A stretch of DNA of 64,000 nucleotides from Aerococcus sp. Group 1 (GTDB lineage: Bacteria; Bacillota; Bacilli; Lactobacillales; Aerococcaceae). Where the stretch lies: positions 1,984,001 through 2,048,000 of the forward strand of contig NC_015278.1 of the NCBI RefSeq assembly GCF_000193205.1, in the 5' to 3' direction. The notes beneath the pieces were generated by a model. That model saw only the letters and a list, made by a program, of their open reading frames with translations. It did no database searches and was not told the origin of the DNA. Position numbers and translations under genes: made by a program. Shown here piece by piece: positions 1 to 8,644 of the stretch; position 1 is the stretch's first letter, and each line of letters starts with the position of its first letter.

Positions 1-327
1 CTGGCTGGCTAACTGGCTCTTGCCAAAGTCCGATTCCAAAATGGCTTGGGCAATAACTACACTAGGTAAGACCTGGGACTTGGGGTAGTTGAGGGTGGCA
101 TAATTCCCAATCTGGTTGATAAAGGCCGCCTCTTGATCACTCATTTCCTTATCCTTCCATTGGTAGGCAGAAAAATTAAAATAGGGCAAGTAGTGATTAG
201 CACAATAGGTCAAGCCCAGTAAAGAGAGGGACACCAAGATAATCACAGCAAATTGCTGCCTTTTTTTCTTGGGCCAAAAGTACTTTTTAAGCTTTCCCTT
301 AGGACCTTTCTTTCTTTTACGCGCCAC
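1..327 (-). CDS. GH73-type glucosaminidase (cell-wall hydrolase), N-terminal part
   Basis: Only the first 109 codons are present; the rest lies beyond the left window edge. A GTG start at 327 follows a GGGGAGG ribosome binding site. The protein begins with a Lys/Arg-rich cytoplasmic stretch (RKRKKGPKGKLKK), then a single membrane segment around residues 27-43, then the start of a glucosaminidase domain. The PSVVIAQAILESDFGKS stretch near residues 88-104 matches the beginning of GH73 (FlgJ/LytG-like) domains, where the Glu in ILESDFG is the expected catalytic acid. Family members cleave the N-acetylglucosamine-N-acetylmuramic acid backbone of peptidoglycan. The topology suggests an enzyme tethered to the outer face of the membrane. 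The family call is fairly secure; substrate and full domain layout cannot be judged from this fragment. Confidence 0.8.
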   Translation of the reverse strand, partial: MARKRKKGPKGKLKKYFWPKKKRQQFAVIILVSLSLLGLTYCANHYLPYFNFSAYQWKDKEMSDQEAAFINQIGNYATLNYPKSQVLPSVVIAQAILESDFGKSQLASQ

Positions 328-562
328 CGGGCCTCCCCTTTCACCTCTTAAGTCTTAATAGATGATCACTTCTACCAAAACTTATTGTTCTATCTTTAAT
401 TGTATCATTTTCCCCAGCCTAAGCCCATTAATTTCCCAAGAAGATCAAATTCGTCCAAAAAAGGACTTAGGTCCTATTAGGCTAAACCAGTTTCTCACTT
501 GGATGAAGTTTTTTTTATGTTAACTTGTGATTATAGAGAATAGATTAATTTTAGGAGTGAGA

Positions 563-727
563 ATGATGAAAAACTTTATAATCGATGTGCTCATCTTTGC
601 AATATCCTTTATTATTCAAGGTATCATAGCTAATTGGGTCAATTTAGATAATCTTTTCATTGATTTTCTATCTTTCCTTATTATCTTTATAATAATCCGA
701 AGCCTCTTCTCTAAAGCCAAAGAATAG
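563..727 (+). CDS. small two-helix membrane protein, unknown function
   Basis: A 54-residue hydrophobic protein. An upstream ATG-like start at 527 is possible, but the AGGAG at 553-557 sits about 5 bases before the ATG at 563 and 8 before the second ATG at 566, so I start here. Two hydrophobic stretches (about residues 4-23 and 29-46) are separated by a short polar loop, and the C-terminus is basic (FSKAKE). It is followed directly by a bidirectional terminator, so it looks like a monocistronic unit. I do not recognise the family. Such short hydrophobic proteins can be toxin-like peptides, regulators of larger membrane proteins or simply uncharacterised; nothing here decides between these. 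Confidence 0.5.
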   Translation: MMKNFIIDVLIFAISFIIQGIIANWVNLDNLFIDFLSFLIIFIIIRSLFSKAKE

Positions 728-737
728 AAACATTACC

Positions 738-771
738 AAAAAGGGACTGTGCTCGATCACAGTCCCTTTTT
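738..771. terminator. bidirectional Rho-independent terminator
   Basis: A perfect stem (AAAAAGGGACTGTG / CACAGTCCCTTTTT) around a 6-base loop, with A and T runs on both sides. It serves the small plus-strand gene on its left and the minus-strand ccpN-yqfL unit on its right. Confidence 0.9.
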
Positions 772-793
772 AGCTAATAGGTGGAAGTCTTCA

Positions 794-1609
794 CTACTCT
801 TCCTTGAGATATTCAATAATTTCGGCGCCACTTTCTTCAATGGACTTGTACTCAATATCAATGACATGGGCTCCTAGTTCCCGGTATAAGTCACTGGCCG
901 TCACTAATTCATACTTAATCCGTTCTAACTGGCTATACTTAGCGTCTGATGTGAGTCCCAAATATTTCAAGCGGTTAGTGCGGACATTCATAATATATTG
1001 GGGTGAAGCCATGAGTCCAAAGATTTTCTTAGGATCAACTTGATAGAGTTCTTCGGGATAGCGGACTTCGGGAATCAAGGGGTAGTTAGCCACCCGATAG
1101 CCCCGGTTGGCTAGATAAAGAGACAGCGGGGTTTTGGAGGACCGTGACACGCCCAGGATAACTATATCCGCTTGGGAGAAGGCCTTCTTGGGGTAGTTAC
1201 CATCGTCATACTTGATGGCAAATTCTACCGCTGACATCCTAGCCAGATAGGCGTCATCCACCTTACGTAAGCCTCCAGCCTGTTCCTTAGGTGCTAGACT
1301 GGTGGCTTGACCAATCCCCTGGATCAAGTCATGGAGGAAGTTAATATAGGTGAGCTGGTTATCCTTAGCGTATTGGCGGGCAAAGCGGTCCAAATCCTCA
1401 TTAACAAAGGTCGCTGCCACAATTGCCCCTTCTGCCTTAGCATCACGAAGAATTTCTCCTAATTCTTCCTGGGTCTTCACAAAGGGAAAGCGGCGTAAGT
1501 CGCTCTTCAAGTCGGGAGCGAATTGGGCTAAAGCCGCCCGGGTAACCTGCCGGGCCGTTTCCCCAACAGCGTCAGATATGATAAAAAATACTTGCTTGGC
1601 TTGTCTCAT
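794..1609 (-). CDS. yqfL: pyruvate, phosphate dikinase regulatory protein (kinase/phosphorylase)
   Basis: A 271-residue protein of the DUF299/PPSR family, full length for the group. These bifunctional enzymes switch pyruvate, phosphate dikinase off by ADP-dependent phosphorylation of an active-site Thr and back on by phosphate-dependent removal. The nucleotide-binding P-loop GVSRSSKT is at residues 153-160, followed by the conserved TPLSLYLANRGY stretch. The ATG overlaps the stop of the upstream regulator by 4 bases (1606-1609), so the two are translationally coupled. The ccpN-yqfL pair is the same as in Bacillus subtilis, and the target enzyme gene ppdK lies immediately upstream on the same strand. 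Because ppdK is frame-broken in this sequence, the regulator would lack its target if that lesion is real. Confidence 0.93.
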   Translation of the reverse strand: MRQAKQVFFIISDAVGETARQVTRAALAQFAPDLKSDLRRFPFVKTQEELGEILRDAKAEGAIVAATFVNEDLDRFARQYAKDNQLTYINFLHDLIQGIGQATSLAPKEQAGGLRKVDDAYLARMSAVEFAIKYDDGNYPKKAFSQADIVILGVSRSSKTPLSLYLANRGYRVANYPLIPEVRYPEELYQVDPKKIFGLMASPQYIMNVRTNRLKYLGLTSDAKYSQLERIKYELVTASDLYRELGAHVIDIEYKSIEESGAEIIEYLKEE

Positions 1610-2235
1610 AAGTCCCCCTCATTCGCTAAGGTATTGACAAAAAATTCGACTAAATGGCTTTTGGTAATCTTACCTAGAACTTGATAGTCTTGGCGATTAT
1701 TAACGACCGGTAGGGAATCCACCTTATGGTCAACCAGGAGCTTACCTGCTTCCAGCACCAGGGTGTCTTTTTCCACCACCACAATATTGGGCATCCGGGT
1801 CATGATCAAGGCTACAGCAGGGGATTCCGTTTGGCCTTTAGTCGCTAAAGACCGCAATAAGTCTTTCCGAGAAACCAAGCCTTGGAGGCGTTGGTCCTCA
1901 TCGGTCACATACAAGGAGCCATTATCATAAAGAAACATGGTGGTAATGGCCTCGTAAACCGTGGTCTTGGCCGTAATATTGACCGGACTAGCCATAAGTT
2001 CCGCTACCTTCATCTCGCTAAGTTGCTGCCCCAATAAGGGATCAAAACCCAGTCCGGTATAAAAGTAACCGACTTTCGGGCGGGCATCCAAGATCCCAGT
2101 CATAGTTAGCAAAGCTAAGTCACTTCTTAAGGTTGATTTAGACAAACCAAATTGGCTAGCAATAGCCTCACCACTAATAGGCTCTTGGTCTTTGACAATG
2201 GCAATGATTTCTTTTTGTCGGTCAGTGAACTGCAT
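1606..2235 (-). CDS. ccpN: CcpN-family transcriptional regulator (HTH plus two CBS domains)
   Basis: A 209-residue protein with an N-terminal helix-turn-helix (about residues 4-55; SGEAIASQFGLSKSTLRSDL is the recognition region) followed by a pair of CBS domains (about 75-205), which usually bind adenine nucleotides. In Bacillus subtilis CcpN represses gluconeogenic genes in the presence of glucose and is cotranscribed with yqfL. Here it lies between ppdK and yqfL, so control of PEP/pyruvate interconversion is a reasonable inference. Size and domain order match the family. The regulon in this organism is not known from the sequence. Confidence 0.88.
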   Translation of the reverse strand: MQFTDRQKEIIAIVKDQEPISGEAIASQFGLSKSTLRSDLALLTMTGILDARPKVGYFYTGLGFDPLLGQQLSEMKVAELMASPVNITAKTTVYEAITTMFLYDNGSLYVTDEDQRLQGLVSRKDLLRSLATKGQTESPAVALIMTRMPNIVVVEKDTLVLEAGKLLVDHKVDSLPVVNNRQDYQVLGKITKSHLVEFFVNTLANEGDL

Positions 2236-2274
2236 AGCTTACCTCTATTCTGCCAATCCGGTTGGCCCCTACTC

Positions 2275-4912
2275 CTAATGGACCCCTGACTCATGTCTTA
2301 AGGCAGATTGGGCGGCTGCTAATTGAGCCAGGGGTACCCGATAAGGCGAACAAGACACATAGTCTAAACCTACTTGGTCAAAGAAATGAATCGACGCAGG
2401 GTCCCCACCGAGTTCCCCACAGACCCCAATCTTGAGCCCAGCTTTAGCCTGGCGGGCCTTATCGACTGCGATTTTAACGAGGACGCCCACCCCTTCTGGA
2501 TCGATGGTTTGGAAGGGGTCTTCTTTTAGAGTACCGTCTTCTAGATACTGGTTAATAAATTTGCCCGCATCATCCCGTGAAAAGCCATAGGTCATTTGGG
2601 TCAGGTCATTGGTCCCAAAACTGAAGAAGTCCGCCTCTTGGGCCAATTGGTCCGCAATGAAACAGGCTCTTGGAATCTCTATCATTGTACCAATTGTGTA
2701 GTCAATTGTCACATTTTCCTGGGCTAGGAGTCGGTCAATCACCTGGCTGAGGCGCTTGCGCAAGGTATCTAACTCAGGTTCCACACTCACCAAAGGAATC
2801 ATGATCTCTACTTGAGGATCCAGGCCTTCTTGTCTAGCGGCAATGGCCCCATAAATAATAGCTTCCACTTGGCGGTCATAAAGCTCGGGATAAGTCATAG
2901 CTAAACGGCAGCCCCGGTGGCCTAACATGGGGTTTACCTCAGCCAGTTGCACCATCCGGCTGCGTAACTCTTCTTCACTGATGCCTTGGTCAGTCGCCAC
3001 TTCAGCAACTTCCTGGTCACTCTTGGGCATAAATTCATGGAGGGGTGGATCCAGTAAGCGAATCACCGCGGGAGACTCTTGGGAAAGTTGGAAAATCTTG
3101 GTAAAGTCCTCCACCTGGTAGTCACGGATTTTTTTAGGGCTTGGTGACGTTGGGTCTCATCGACTGAGAGGATAAAGCGGCGGATCTCACGCAAACGTTC
3201 AGGCTTGAAGAACATATGCTCGGTCCGGACTAGACCAATCCCATCCGCTCCAAAGCTGAAGCCGGTTTGAATGTCTTGAGGGGTTTCAGCATTCATTCGT
3301 ATCTTGAGACGGCTATACTTTTGTGCCCAAGCCATGATCTTTTGATAGTCATCATCAGTGTTAGATAGGGCGGTCGGTATTTCACCAAGATAAAGCTTAC
3401 CCTGGCTACCATCAACTGAGATGATGTCGCCTTCTTGTAATTGACCGCCTGGGTAGTGAACGACTTTGGCCGCTTCATCAATGGTCAAGTCGCTACAGCC
3501 ACTGACACAACATTTACCCATCCCCCGAGCGACCACAGCTGCATGGGAGGTCATCCCACCATGGGCAGTGACGATGGCTTCGGCTGCACTCATCCCTTCG
3601 ATATCTTCTGGCGAGGTTTCATTGCGCATGAGGATAACTTTTTTACCAGCGGCCTGCCATTCTTTAGCCTTTTGGGCAGTGAAGACAATTTGTCCTGAGC
3701 CAGCTCCTGGACTGGCTGCCAAGCCGAGACTTGAGAAGGCTTCCGCCTGGTCTAGGGCTTGGGGGTCAAAGGAGGGGTGGAGTAATTGATCAATCATAGA
3801 CGGCTCAATACGCAAGAGGGCCTCCTTTTCATTGATCAACCCCCCTTCAACCATATCAACCGCAACCTTGACGGCTGCCTTAGCGGTTCGTTTGCCGTTT
3901 CGAGTCTGCAGGAAGTACAGTTTGCCCTTTTCAACGGTAAACTCAATATCCTGCATGTCATGGTAGTAGCCTTCCAATTGTTTGGCTAGGTCGTGAATGT
4001 CTCGGTAAATTTCAGGCATTTCTGTTTTTAGGTCGTCAATGACGGCTGGCGTACGAATCCCCGCAACCACATCTTCACCTTGGGCATTGACCAAGTATTC
4101 ACCGAAGAGCTTATTTTCTCCGGTGGCGGGATTACGGGTAAAAAGGACTCCTGTTCCACTGGTTTGACCACTGTTACCAAAGACCATTTCTTGAATATTG
4201 ACCGCTGTTCCTAGGTCATGGGGGATATGGTTCATCTCCCGGTAGACCCGGGCCCGGTGGTTATTCCAGGACTTAAAGACAGCCTTGACCGCTTCATAAA
4301 TTTGCGTCTTAACCTCTTGGGGGAAGTCAAAACCTAGTTGGTCTTGGTAAACCCTTTTGTAGGCGGATACTAATTCTTTCAATTGGTCCACCTTTAATTC
4401 ATAGTCAAAACGAACTTGGGCCTTATTTTTTCTTGGTCCAAGTGCGCTTCAAAGAGTTGACTGTCCAGGCCATAGACCACATTGCCATACATTTGTAAGA
4501 GACGGCGGTAGCAGTCATAGGCGAAGCGCTCATCTTGGGTGATTTGGGCCAGGCTTTCCACATTGCGGTCATTCAGGCCCACATTGAGAATGGTATCCAT
4601 CATTCCGGGCATGGATTCCCGGGCCCCGCTTCGTACTGATACCAAGAGTAAATTCTTAGAATCATTAAAGCCCTTACCCGTGGCGGTTTGTAAGCCAGCC
4701 AAGGCTTGGTCAATGGCTTCTTTGACTGGATCGCTTAAGTCTTCACTGTCTTCCTGGGCTAAATAATCCAAGCAAGCCTCGGTAGTCAGGGTAAACCCCT
4801 TAGGGACCGGAAAACCTAGCCGGGTCATTTCCGCCAGGTTAGCCCCCTTGCCTCCCAAGAGATCACGCATCTTGGCAGACCCTTGGTTAAAAGCATAAAT
4901 CACTTGTTTCAT
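2275..4912 (-). pseudogene. ppdK: pyruvate, phosphate dikinase, broken by two one-base deletions
   Basis: PpdK interconverts pyruvate + ATP + Pi and PEP + AMP + PPi. The coding sequence is complete, but lies in three frames: 4912-4394 (N-terminal ATP-grasp part, DLLGGKGANLAEMTRLGFPV), 4391-3063 (middle, with the phosphohistidine motif GGMTSHAAVVARGMG), and 3114-2275 (C-terminal PEP/pyruvate barrel, ending near GVCGELGGDP). Frame 1 shifts to frame 2 at a run of six A (plus-strand T at 4426-4431), and frame 2 to frame 3 at a run of seven A (plus-strand T at 3129-3135). Adding one A to each run restores a continuous 879-residue protein, the normal family length. The Thr next to the catalytic His, the known target of the YqfL-type regulator, is present. 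The start has a good AAAGGAGG site. No other decay is visible, so either the lesions are very recent or they are consensus errors. Confidence 0.85.
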
Positions 4913-4967
4913 CGGACTTCCTCCTTTTATAAGATGGCTTATTAAGTTATATAATGTGTACTATTTG

Positions 4968-4997
4968 ATTATATGGTGCATCACATATAAATGGCAA
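4968..4997 (-). promoter_or_regulatory. predicted sigma-A promoter of ppdK
   Basis: On the minus strand: -35 TTGCCA (4992-4997), an 18-base spacer, and -10 TATAAT (4968-4973), about 55 bases before the ppdK start. A catabolite-response-like element overlaps the -35 box, which would suit repression. Confidence 0.65.
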
Positions 4998-5005
4998 GCG
5001 CTTTC
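4993..5005. promoter_or_regulatory. candidate cre (CcpA) site at the ppdK promoter
   Basis: GGCAAGCGCTTTC fits the core cre consensus TGNAANCGNWNNC with one mismatch and overlaps the predicted -35 box of ppdK. In Firmicutes CcpA bound at such a position represses transcription when a preferred sugar is present. CcpN could act in the same region; I cannot separate the two. Confidence 0.5.
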
Positions 5006-5115
5006 TTATTAAGAAATCCTTAATATAGGTAAAAACAAAACCCCTAGACACTATGACACTTGTCAGAGCGGCTAAGAGGTTATGCTAGGTCTTTTTTATT
5101 TGTTTAAGGAAGGGG

Positions 5116-5823
5116 TTAAGCTCCCAGGTAAGCTTTTTGAACCACTTCAGAAGATAGGAGTTCATTCCCAGTTCCAGAAGCAGTAATTTTACCCACTTCT
5201 AGGACGTGGGCGTGGTCAGAAATTTCTAGGGCCGCCTTAGCGTTCTGTTCGATCAGTAAGACGGTGGTATTCAACTCACTATTAATGGTTTGAACAATTT
5301 CAAAAATTTGTTGGATGTAAATCGGTGCCAGCCCCATAGAAGGTTCGTCTAAAAGTAAGAGCTTAGGACGAGCCATGAGGGCACGGGCCATGGCCAGCAT
5401 TTGTTGTTCCCCCCCAGATAAGGTCGCCGCGTCTTGATGGAAGCGTTCCTTAAGAATCGGGAAATATTCAAAGTAGCGTTCCATGTCACTGGATAAATTA
5501 TCCCGGTCCTTACGGGTGTAAGCTCCCATCAGTAAATTTTCCTTGACAGACATCCCACGAAAGACATGGCGGCCTTCGGGAACTTGGGAGATCCCAGCTT
5601 GGACGATTTGAGCACAGGACTTGGTTTGTAGGGGTTCATGGTTGTAGAGAATCTCCCCTTGGCTTGGTTTTAAGAGCCCAGAAATGGTCTTTAAAATTGT
5701 CGACTTTCCGGCCCCATTGGCCCCGATCAAAGAGACAATCTCTCCTTCATTTACAGTAAAGGAAATGCCTTTAATGGCTTGGATCATTCCATAGGCAACC
5801 TTGATATTTTTGATTTCTAACAT
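5116..5823 (-). CDS. livF: branched-chain amino-acid ABC transporter ATPase LivF
   Basis: A 235-residue ABC ATPase, last gene of livHMGF. It shows Walker A GANGAGKST (residues 34-42), the signature LSGGEQQMLAMARAL, Walker B LLLLDEPSMGLAP and the switch His in VLLIEQNAKAA (LivF proteins typically carry Gln-Asn here). The QVPEGRHVF stretch is typical of LivF. With LivG it powers uptake of leucine, isoleucine and valine through LivHM, fed by the binding lipoproteins encoded just upstream. Only 3 bases separate it from livG, so cotranscription is expected. The family is unambiguous; the exact substrate (branched-chain amino acids versus, for example, urea or other amides) is inferred from homology. 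Confidence 0.92.
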   Translation of the reverse strand: MLEIKNIKVAYGMIQAIKGISFTVNEGEIVSLIGANGAGKSTILKTISGLLKPSQGEILYNHEPLQTKSCAQIVQAGISQVPEGRHVFRGMSVKENLLMGAYTRKDRDNLSSDMERYFEYFPILKERFHQDAATLSGGEQQMLAMARALMARPKLLLLDEPSMGLAPIYIQQIFEIVQTINSELNTTVLLIEQNAKAALEISDHAHVLEVGKITASGTGNELLSSEVVQKAYLGA

Positions 5824-5826
5824 GAA

Positions 5827-6600
5827 CTAGGCACCTCCTAGGTAGGCTTCGATAACTTTTGGATTGTTTTGGATCTCGCTTGGTGTGCCTTCAGCGATTA
5901 CTTTTCCATATTCTAAGACATAAATCCGCTCACAAATATCCATGACCAAAGACATATCGTGTTCGATTAAAACCACAGAAATCCCAAATTCCTTTTGGAT
6001 CTTGCGAATGGTTTGTTTCAAGTCAGTGGTTTCATTAGGGTTCATCCCTGCAGCAGGTTCATCTAAGAAGAGGATTTTCGGTTCAGTCGCCAAGGCCCGA
6101 ACAATCTCTAAGGCCCGTTGTTGCCCATAAGGCAGATTCTTAGCCTTCTCATCAGCGTAGCCTTCCAAGCCAAAGATAGCTAATAAGTCCATCCCCTTAG
6201 CATAGAGGGCGTCACGATTTTGGTAGTACTTAGGCGTTCTTAAGAGACTGTGCCACACTCCCACTCCGCGTTTATTATGCATGGCGATGAGAACATTGTC
6301 CAAGACAGACCGATTAGCAAAGAGACGGATATTTTGGAAGGTCCGCGCCACCCCCATTTCATTAATCTTATCTGGGCGTTGACCCGCCAAAGATTGGCTG
6401 CCCTGGTCGGTTTGAAGTTCGATCGTCCCAGAAGTCGGTGCGTAAACCCCAGTAATCAAGTTAAAGAGGGTGGTTTTTCCAGCCCCATTGGGACCAATCA
6501 AACCAATCAATTCATCCGCTTCCACATGGATAGACACATCGGAAACGGCGGTTAGGCCCCCAAAGGACTTGCTGAGATGGCTTAAGTTTAAGATACTCAT
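5827..6600 (-). CDS. livG: branched-chain amino-acid ABC transporter ATPase LivG
   Basis: A 257-residue ABC ATPase with Walker A GPNGAGKTT, Walker B ILFLDEPAAGMNP, the LivG-type signature LPYGQQRALEIVRAL, and switch His in VVLIEHDMSLVMD. A GTG at 6615 is in frame, but the ATG at 6600 has GAGGA about 9 bases upstream and gives MSILNLSHLSKSFGG, the normal LivG beginning. The insertion between Walker A and the signature (ARTFQNIRLF onward) is characteristic of LivG rather than LivF. The gene starts right after the livM stop, consistent with a tightly packed operon. Confidence 0.92.
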   Translation of the reverse strand: MSILNLSHLSKSFGGLTAVSDVSIHVEADELIGLIGPNGAGKTTLFNLITGVYAPTSGTIELQTDQGSQSLAGQRPDKINEMGVARTFQNIRLFANRSVLDNVLIAMHNKRGVGVWHSLLRTPKYYQNRDALYAKGMDLLAIFGLEGYADEKAKNLPYGQQRALEIVRALATEPKILFLDEPAAGMNPNETTDLKQTIRKIQKEFGISVVLIEHDMSLVMDICERIYVLEYGKVIAEGTPSEIQNNPKVIEAYLGGA

Positions 6601-6601
6601 A

Positions 6602-7609
6602 CTAGTGGTCCTCACTTTCTTCTTTGGCTACTTTTTGTGACTGTCCCCGTCTGCCTTTAAAGAGCTTGGAGAATTGGAATTCATATTCACCCATTAATCC
6701 CGATGGTTTGAAGATCATGATTAAGATCAAAGCGGCGGCATAGAGAATGGGACGCACTTGACCAAAAGGCGCTAGGAAGGTATTCAATAGGCCTAATAAG
6801 ATAGAAGCCACGAAACTTCCTGAGATAGAGCCAATCCCACCAAAAACCACAATCACTAAGATATCGATCGATTTTTGGAAGGTAAACTGACTGGGGTTAA
6901 TTACCCCAAAGTAGGACGCATAGAGGGTTCCGGCAATACTTGCGGTAACTGCCCCAATCACAAAGGCCAGGGTCTTGTAGGTGGTGGTGTGGATCCCTAC
7001 TGATTCGGCCGCAATCTCATCTTCACGCACAGCAATGGTGGCCCGACCAGGACTGGAATAGATGTAGTTAACCACTAATAAGGTAGTAATCACCACAAAA
7101 ACATACATGGTAATCCAAGTCACATGACGGGGTACCCCAGAAATTCCGGCGGCACCATTGGTAATCTCTAAGTTCATAATGGTAATCCGGATGATTTCAG
7201 AAACCCCAAGAGTAGCAATGGCCAAATAGTCACCCCGTAAACGCAGGGTAGGGATCCCCACGATTAGAGCCACTACGGCGGTCACTGCCATACCAGCCAG
7301 TAAGCCCGCTAGGAAGCCGGCTTGGCCAGGAATTTCTTGGGAGACAATGGCCCCCACATAGGCTCCAATAGCCATAAAGCCAGCGTGACCTAAGGAAAAC
7401 TGACCCGCATAACCCACAACTAAGTTCAAACCAACAGATAAAATAATATTAATGGCAATATTCATAATAATATTTTGGGTATAGGCTGAAACTAAACCAG
7501 CCATGTAGGAGGCTGCCATTAAGACAAAGCCGAGCACGATGACAGCAATCCAAGCTAAAGTGGTCTTGGTGAAAAACTGATTGAACCAAGAAGTTTTCTT
7601 TTCTTTCAT
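6602..7609 (-). CDS. livM: branched-chain amino-acid ABC transporter permease LivM
   Basis: About 335 residues with 8-9 membrane segments and the LivM hallmarks GYAGQFSLGHAGFMAIGAYVG and GISGV, followed by a charged cytoplasmic C-terminal tail (FKGRRGQSQKVAKEESEDH). A GTG at 7618 is in frame; I prefer ATG 7609 because the GGTGG at its 5' side is then at normal spacing. The stop of livH abuts this gene. LivM pairs with LivH to form the transmembrane channel of the importer. Confidence 0.9.
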   Translation of the reverse strand: MKEKKTSWFNQFFTKTTLAWIAVIVLGFVLMAASYMAGLVSAYTQNIIMNIAINIILSVGLNLVVGYAGQFSLGHAGFMAIGAYVGAIVSQEIPGQAGFLAGLLAGMAVTAVVALIVGIPTLRLRGDYLAIATLGVSEIIRITIMNLEITNGAAGISGVPRHVTWITMYVFVVITTLLVVNYIYSSPGRATIAVREDEIAAESVGIHTTTYKTLAFVIGAVTASIAGTLYASYFGVINPSQFTFQKSIDILVIVVFGGIGSISGSFVASILLGLLNTFLAPFGQVRPILYAAALILIMIFKPSGLMGEYEFQFSKLFKGRRGQSQKVAKEESEDH

Positions 7610-7618
7610 CTTTGCCAC

Positions 7619-8497
7619 CTACACTTTCTCTACTTGCGGTTTACCGAGCAAGCCAGTTGGTTTGACCAGTAAAATGATAATCAAAATGATATAAACAGCA
7701 GCATCTTTCCAGGTAGACAGACCGATCATAGAGACGAAGGTTTCCACAATACCGATAATTAAGCCCCCAAGAACAGCGCCGGGGATGGATCCGATCCCTC
7801 CGACCACAGCTGCAACAAAGGTCTTAGTCCCAATATTGACACCCATTAATGGTGAAATGGAATTATAGTAAATCCCTACTAACACCCCTGCTGCACCTGC
7901 TAAGGCCGAACCAATTAAGAAGGTAAAGGAAATAATGGTATTGGCATTAATCCCCATCAATTGAGCGGCATCAGGGTCAACTGAAACAGCTCGCATGGCT
8001 TGACCTAACTTGGTTTTTTGTACGATCACTTGTAAGGCAATCATTAAAATAATGGTTACTGCTAAGATCAGAATCTGTTGGGAATTAATGGTAAATGAGC
8101 CCAACTGTAAGGACCAGTCTGGAAGATCTGCTGGGAAAGCCCGTACTTCTGGACCTCTGAGGAAGATCATCACATTTTGTAGGAGCATGGATACCCCAAT
8201 AGCCGTAATCAAAGCGGCAATCCGGGTCGCCCCACGCAAGGGTTTATAAGCCACCCGCTCAATAATTACCCCTAATACAGCAGTAAATAACATAGCTAAA
8301 ATAAGTGCTGGAAAAACACCCATTCCGACATTAGTAATCAAGGTGAAACCGACAAAGGCCCCCACCATATAAATATCCCCATGGGCAAAGTTAATCAAAC
8401 CAATAATCCCATAAACCATGGTATAACCCAAGGCCATCAAGGCATAGATGCTTCCTAGCGCCACGCCATTGATTAATTGTTGAATGACATTATTCAC
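7619..8497 (-). CDS. livH: branched-chain amino-acid ABC transporter permease LivH
   Basis: About 292 residues, 8 predicted membrane segments, with the LivH signature GLINFAHGDIYMVGAFVG near the N-terminus and GGIGSIPGAVLGGLIIGIVE near the C-terminus. Two in-frame GTG codons compete as start: 8506 lies almost inside the GGATGGA ribosome binding site, while 8497 is about 9 bases downstream of it, so I choose 8497. First gene of livHMGF, separated from the binding-protein gene upstream by a hairpin that may reduce read-through. Confidence 0.88.
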   Translation of the reverse strand: MNNVIQQLINGVALGSIYALMALGYTMVYGIIGLINFAHGDIYMVGAFVGFTLITNVGMGVFPALILAMLFTAVLGVIIERVAYKPLRGATRIAALITAIGVSMLLQNVMIFLRGPEVRAFPADLPDWSLQLGSFTINSQQILILAVTIILMIALQVIVQKTKLGQAMRAVSVDPDAAQLMGINANTIISFTFLIGSALAGAAGVLVGIYYNSISPLMGVNIGTKTFVAAVVGGIGSIPGAVLGGLIIGIVETFVSMIGLSTWKDAAVYIILIIILLVKPTGLLGKPQVEKV

Positions 8498-8583
8498 ACG
8501 TCTCACTCCATCCTATTTCAATCATTTTTAGACCTAGATATAAAAAATTACTTTAAAGCCCTTACATCCTATTAACAAACAGT

Positions 8584-8614
8584 AAGCAGAGTCATCCCTT
8601 GGACAACTCTGCTT
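8584..8614. terminator. intercistronic hairpin between a Liv binding protein and livH
   Basis: AAGCAGAGT / ACTCTGCTT stem with a 13-base loop between the binding-protein stop (8645) and livH. In the minus direction the following T-run is poor, so it is probably a leaky terminator or RNA-stabilising hairpin. This would let the binding protein be made in excess over the membrane complex, a common arrangement in ABC import operons. Confidence 0.6.
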
Positions 8615-8644
8615 GCTTTAATTTTTAAATATTAAACTTTTTCA

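Noticed and set aside
4420..4435. Programmed -1 frameshift in ppdK
   Set aside because: The A-run is followed by T and the A-site tRNA would not re-pair well; PpdK is not known to use frameshifting, and a second break lies downstream.
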